Assembly: GCA_022606425.2 (NCBI GenBank)
Contig: JAHDVF020001599.1
Coordinates: 186,001 to 250,000 of the forward strand
Reading direction: 5' to 3'
DNA from: Lepidostoma basale
Taxonomy: Eukaryota > Arthropoda > Insecta > Trichoptera > Lepidostomatidae
DNA: 64,000 nt
Shown here: piece by piece, positions 63,005 to 64,000 of the stretch
How positions within the stretch are numbered: position 1 is the stretch's first letter
Layout of the letters: each line of letters starts with the position of its first letter
Translations under genes and position numbers: made by a program
Notes under the pieces: model-generated
What the model was told of the DNA's origin: nothing
The model's input: the letters and a program-made list of their open reading frames with translations, nothing else
The model's database searches: none

Positions 63005-64000
63005 CAGCTAGCCAGTCTCCCGTAATCCCGCGCTCAGCGGAGTGGTTAGACTGGCTGGCTTCTGTAAAATTATTCCACGAAACCTGGTATCTCCATGCGG
63101 TAAAAATTACAAATGCCCGTGACAATCGCCCATACTTGAATTTTAAAATCCACAGTGTCCCCTTTCGCGGTCTGCTTGATTCCGGTGCAGCCATCAACAT
63201 CTTAGGCGGAAATCTGTACCAATCCTTTATTAATCTCAATTATAAAATCACCCCTGGTAATTGTTCAATTCACACGGTCGATAATACCTCCCACCGTAGT
63301 ATCGGAACCGTTACCTTGCCCATTCGTTATGACAATACCACCACCTGGGTATCATTCGTCCTAGTCCCTTCCCTAAACGACTGTTTCATCCTTGGAGTCC
63401 CTTTTCTTGAATCATCTGGACTCACTCCCAGGCTATTTCCTGGACATCTGGATAACAAACCAGCCAAACAGTCAAATACTCAACCCGTGTACTCAGTGAA
63501 TCCCTCGCCATCTTGTCTCGTCCCTGCCGAAGAATTGAATCCTGCTCAGTCCAAGGACTTGGACCGAATTAAAAACTTGTTCGAACAAATTTCTTTCGAA
63601 AAGATAGGTCTGGGCAGGACCCACCTGGTTAATCACGAGATCGACACGGGTAACCATCCGCCGGTTAAACAGAAAACATTCCCCCAATCCCATGTTCGCC
63701 GCCAACAATTAATAGAGGAACTAGAGAGAATGATCTCGCTGGACGTAGTTGAACCCTGCAAGAGCCCGTGGCTAAATAATGTATTTATTGTCCCCAAAAA
63801 GGATGGTTCTGCACGATTCGTTCTGGATCCGCGAAAACTAAATTCGATTACCAAAGCCGACTGTTATCGCTTACCGAACATTGACCGAATTCTAAGCAAC
63901 CTGCGTGACACTAAATACCTTACTGCCCTTGATTTAAGCATGGGGTTCTGGCAGATGCCCCTGACTAGAGAATCAATGATTAAAACCGCATTCTTTATTG
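62971..64000 (+). CDS. pol: Pol (protease and RT start), truncated by window edge
   Basis: Open in the -1 frame relative to gag from 62971 to the end of the window, without a stop. Its own ATG is not needed because it is expected as a Gag-Pol fusion. An aspartic protease is seen near 63169-63200 (GLLDSGAAINIL, the DSGA active site) with the C-terminal ILGVPFL flap-side motif near 63390. RT starts around 63625: VNHEIDTGNHPPVKQK, the PKKDGSARFVLDPRKLN motif and YLTALDLSMGFWQMPL, typical of Ty3/gypsy. The catalytic YxDD, RNase H and integrase lie beyond the window. No env can be judged. Confidence 0.9.
62995..63059 (+). promoter_or_regulatory. -1 ribosomal frameshift signal between gag and pol
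   Basis: The slippery heptamer A AAA AAC (62995-63001) is in gag phase and abuts the gag TAG (63002-63004). After a 5-nt spacer, 63007-63018 pairs with 63048-63059 (12 pairs, one G-U; core AGCCAGTCT/AGACTGGCT) around a 29-nt loop. Slipping back one base joins gag to the open pol frame. Confidence 0.88.

Overview
This window looks like intergenic DNA from an AT-rich insect (or other arthropod) genome. It is almost entirely a palimpsest of transposable elements, and I found no convincing complete host gene. The evidence is eukaryotic throughout: non-LTR retrotransposon reverse transcriptase (RT) remnants, tRNA-derived SINEs, hAT-type elements with 8-bp target duplications, a Ty3/gypsy element with a tRNA-Lys-like primer site, Penelope-like sequence, microsatellites and no operon structure. 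Species cannot be read from the sequence. Family labels used below (RTE-A to RTE-E, JK, HH1 to HH6) are mine and local to this window.

Layout. RTE-A is the commonest autonomous-type family. It has a very short 3' UTR and a (TTAG)n tail, and about 30 truncated copies lie on both strands. The best are 2359-3108 (-), 236 codons open, and 55757-56535 (+), with the YADD box. RTE-B ((AAG)n tail), RTE-C, RTE-D and RTE-E are other RTE-like 3' fragments. JK is a Jockey/CR1-group element with a (TTGAT)n tail; its 3' ends lie at 7638-8793, 24372-25042, 34848-35482 and elsewhere. Non-autonomous material includes a tRNA-headed SINE (45155, 46008, 51405, 56716), a SINE-like element that has borrowed the RTE-A 3' end (16155, 20783, 53592), two hAT-like elements (52080-52942 and 58035-58539) and a solo LTR (47357-48282). 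The right edge (60896-64000) is the 5' part of a Ty3/gypsy element: LTR, primer binding site, gag, a textbook -1 frameshift signal, then protease and the start of RT. It is the most intact unit here.

The most striking system is a set of foldback or single-arm repeats (HH1, HH1b, HH2, HH3, HH4, HH5, HH6), about 40 arms in all. Although their sequences differ, each carries the same layout: CTGANGA, one extra A/T, a 3-6 bp hairpin, GAAAC, a palindrome (ACAGCTGT, ACATGT or ACCGGT) and a cleavable H base. This matches the core of a type I hammerhead ribozyme with a self-complementary stem III. Stem II changes between families while staying paired. HH5 sits just downstream of a decayed Penelope-like GIY-YIG endonuclease domain (59160-59610), and two HH2 copies and one HH4 copy are flanked by 12-15 bp direct repeats. 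The simplest reading is that these are Penelope-like retroelement derivatives carrying hammerheads in head-to-head pairs, several families of which have expanded here.

Nested insertions can be dated relative to each other: RTE-C inside HH6 (12-bp duplication), HH2 inside JK, JK inside HH2, HH1 inside HH2, JK and hAT inside RTE-A, solo LTR inside RTE-A, and SINE inside HH1.
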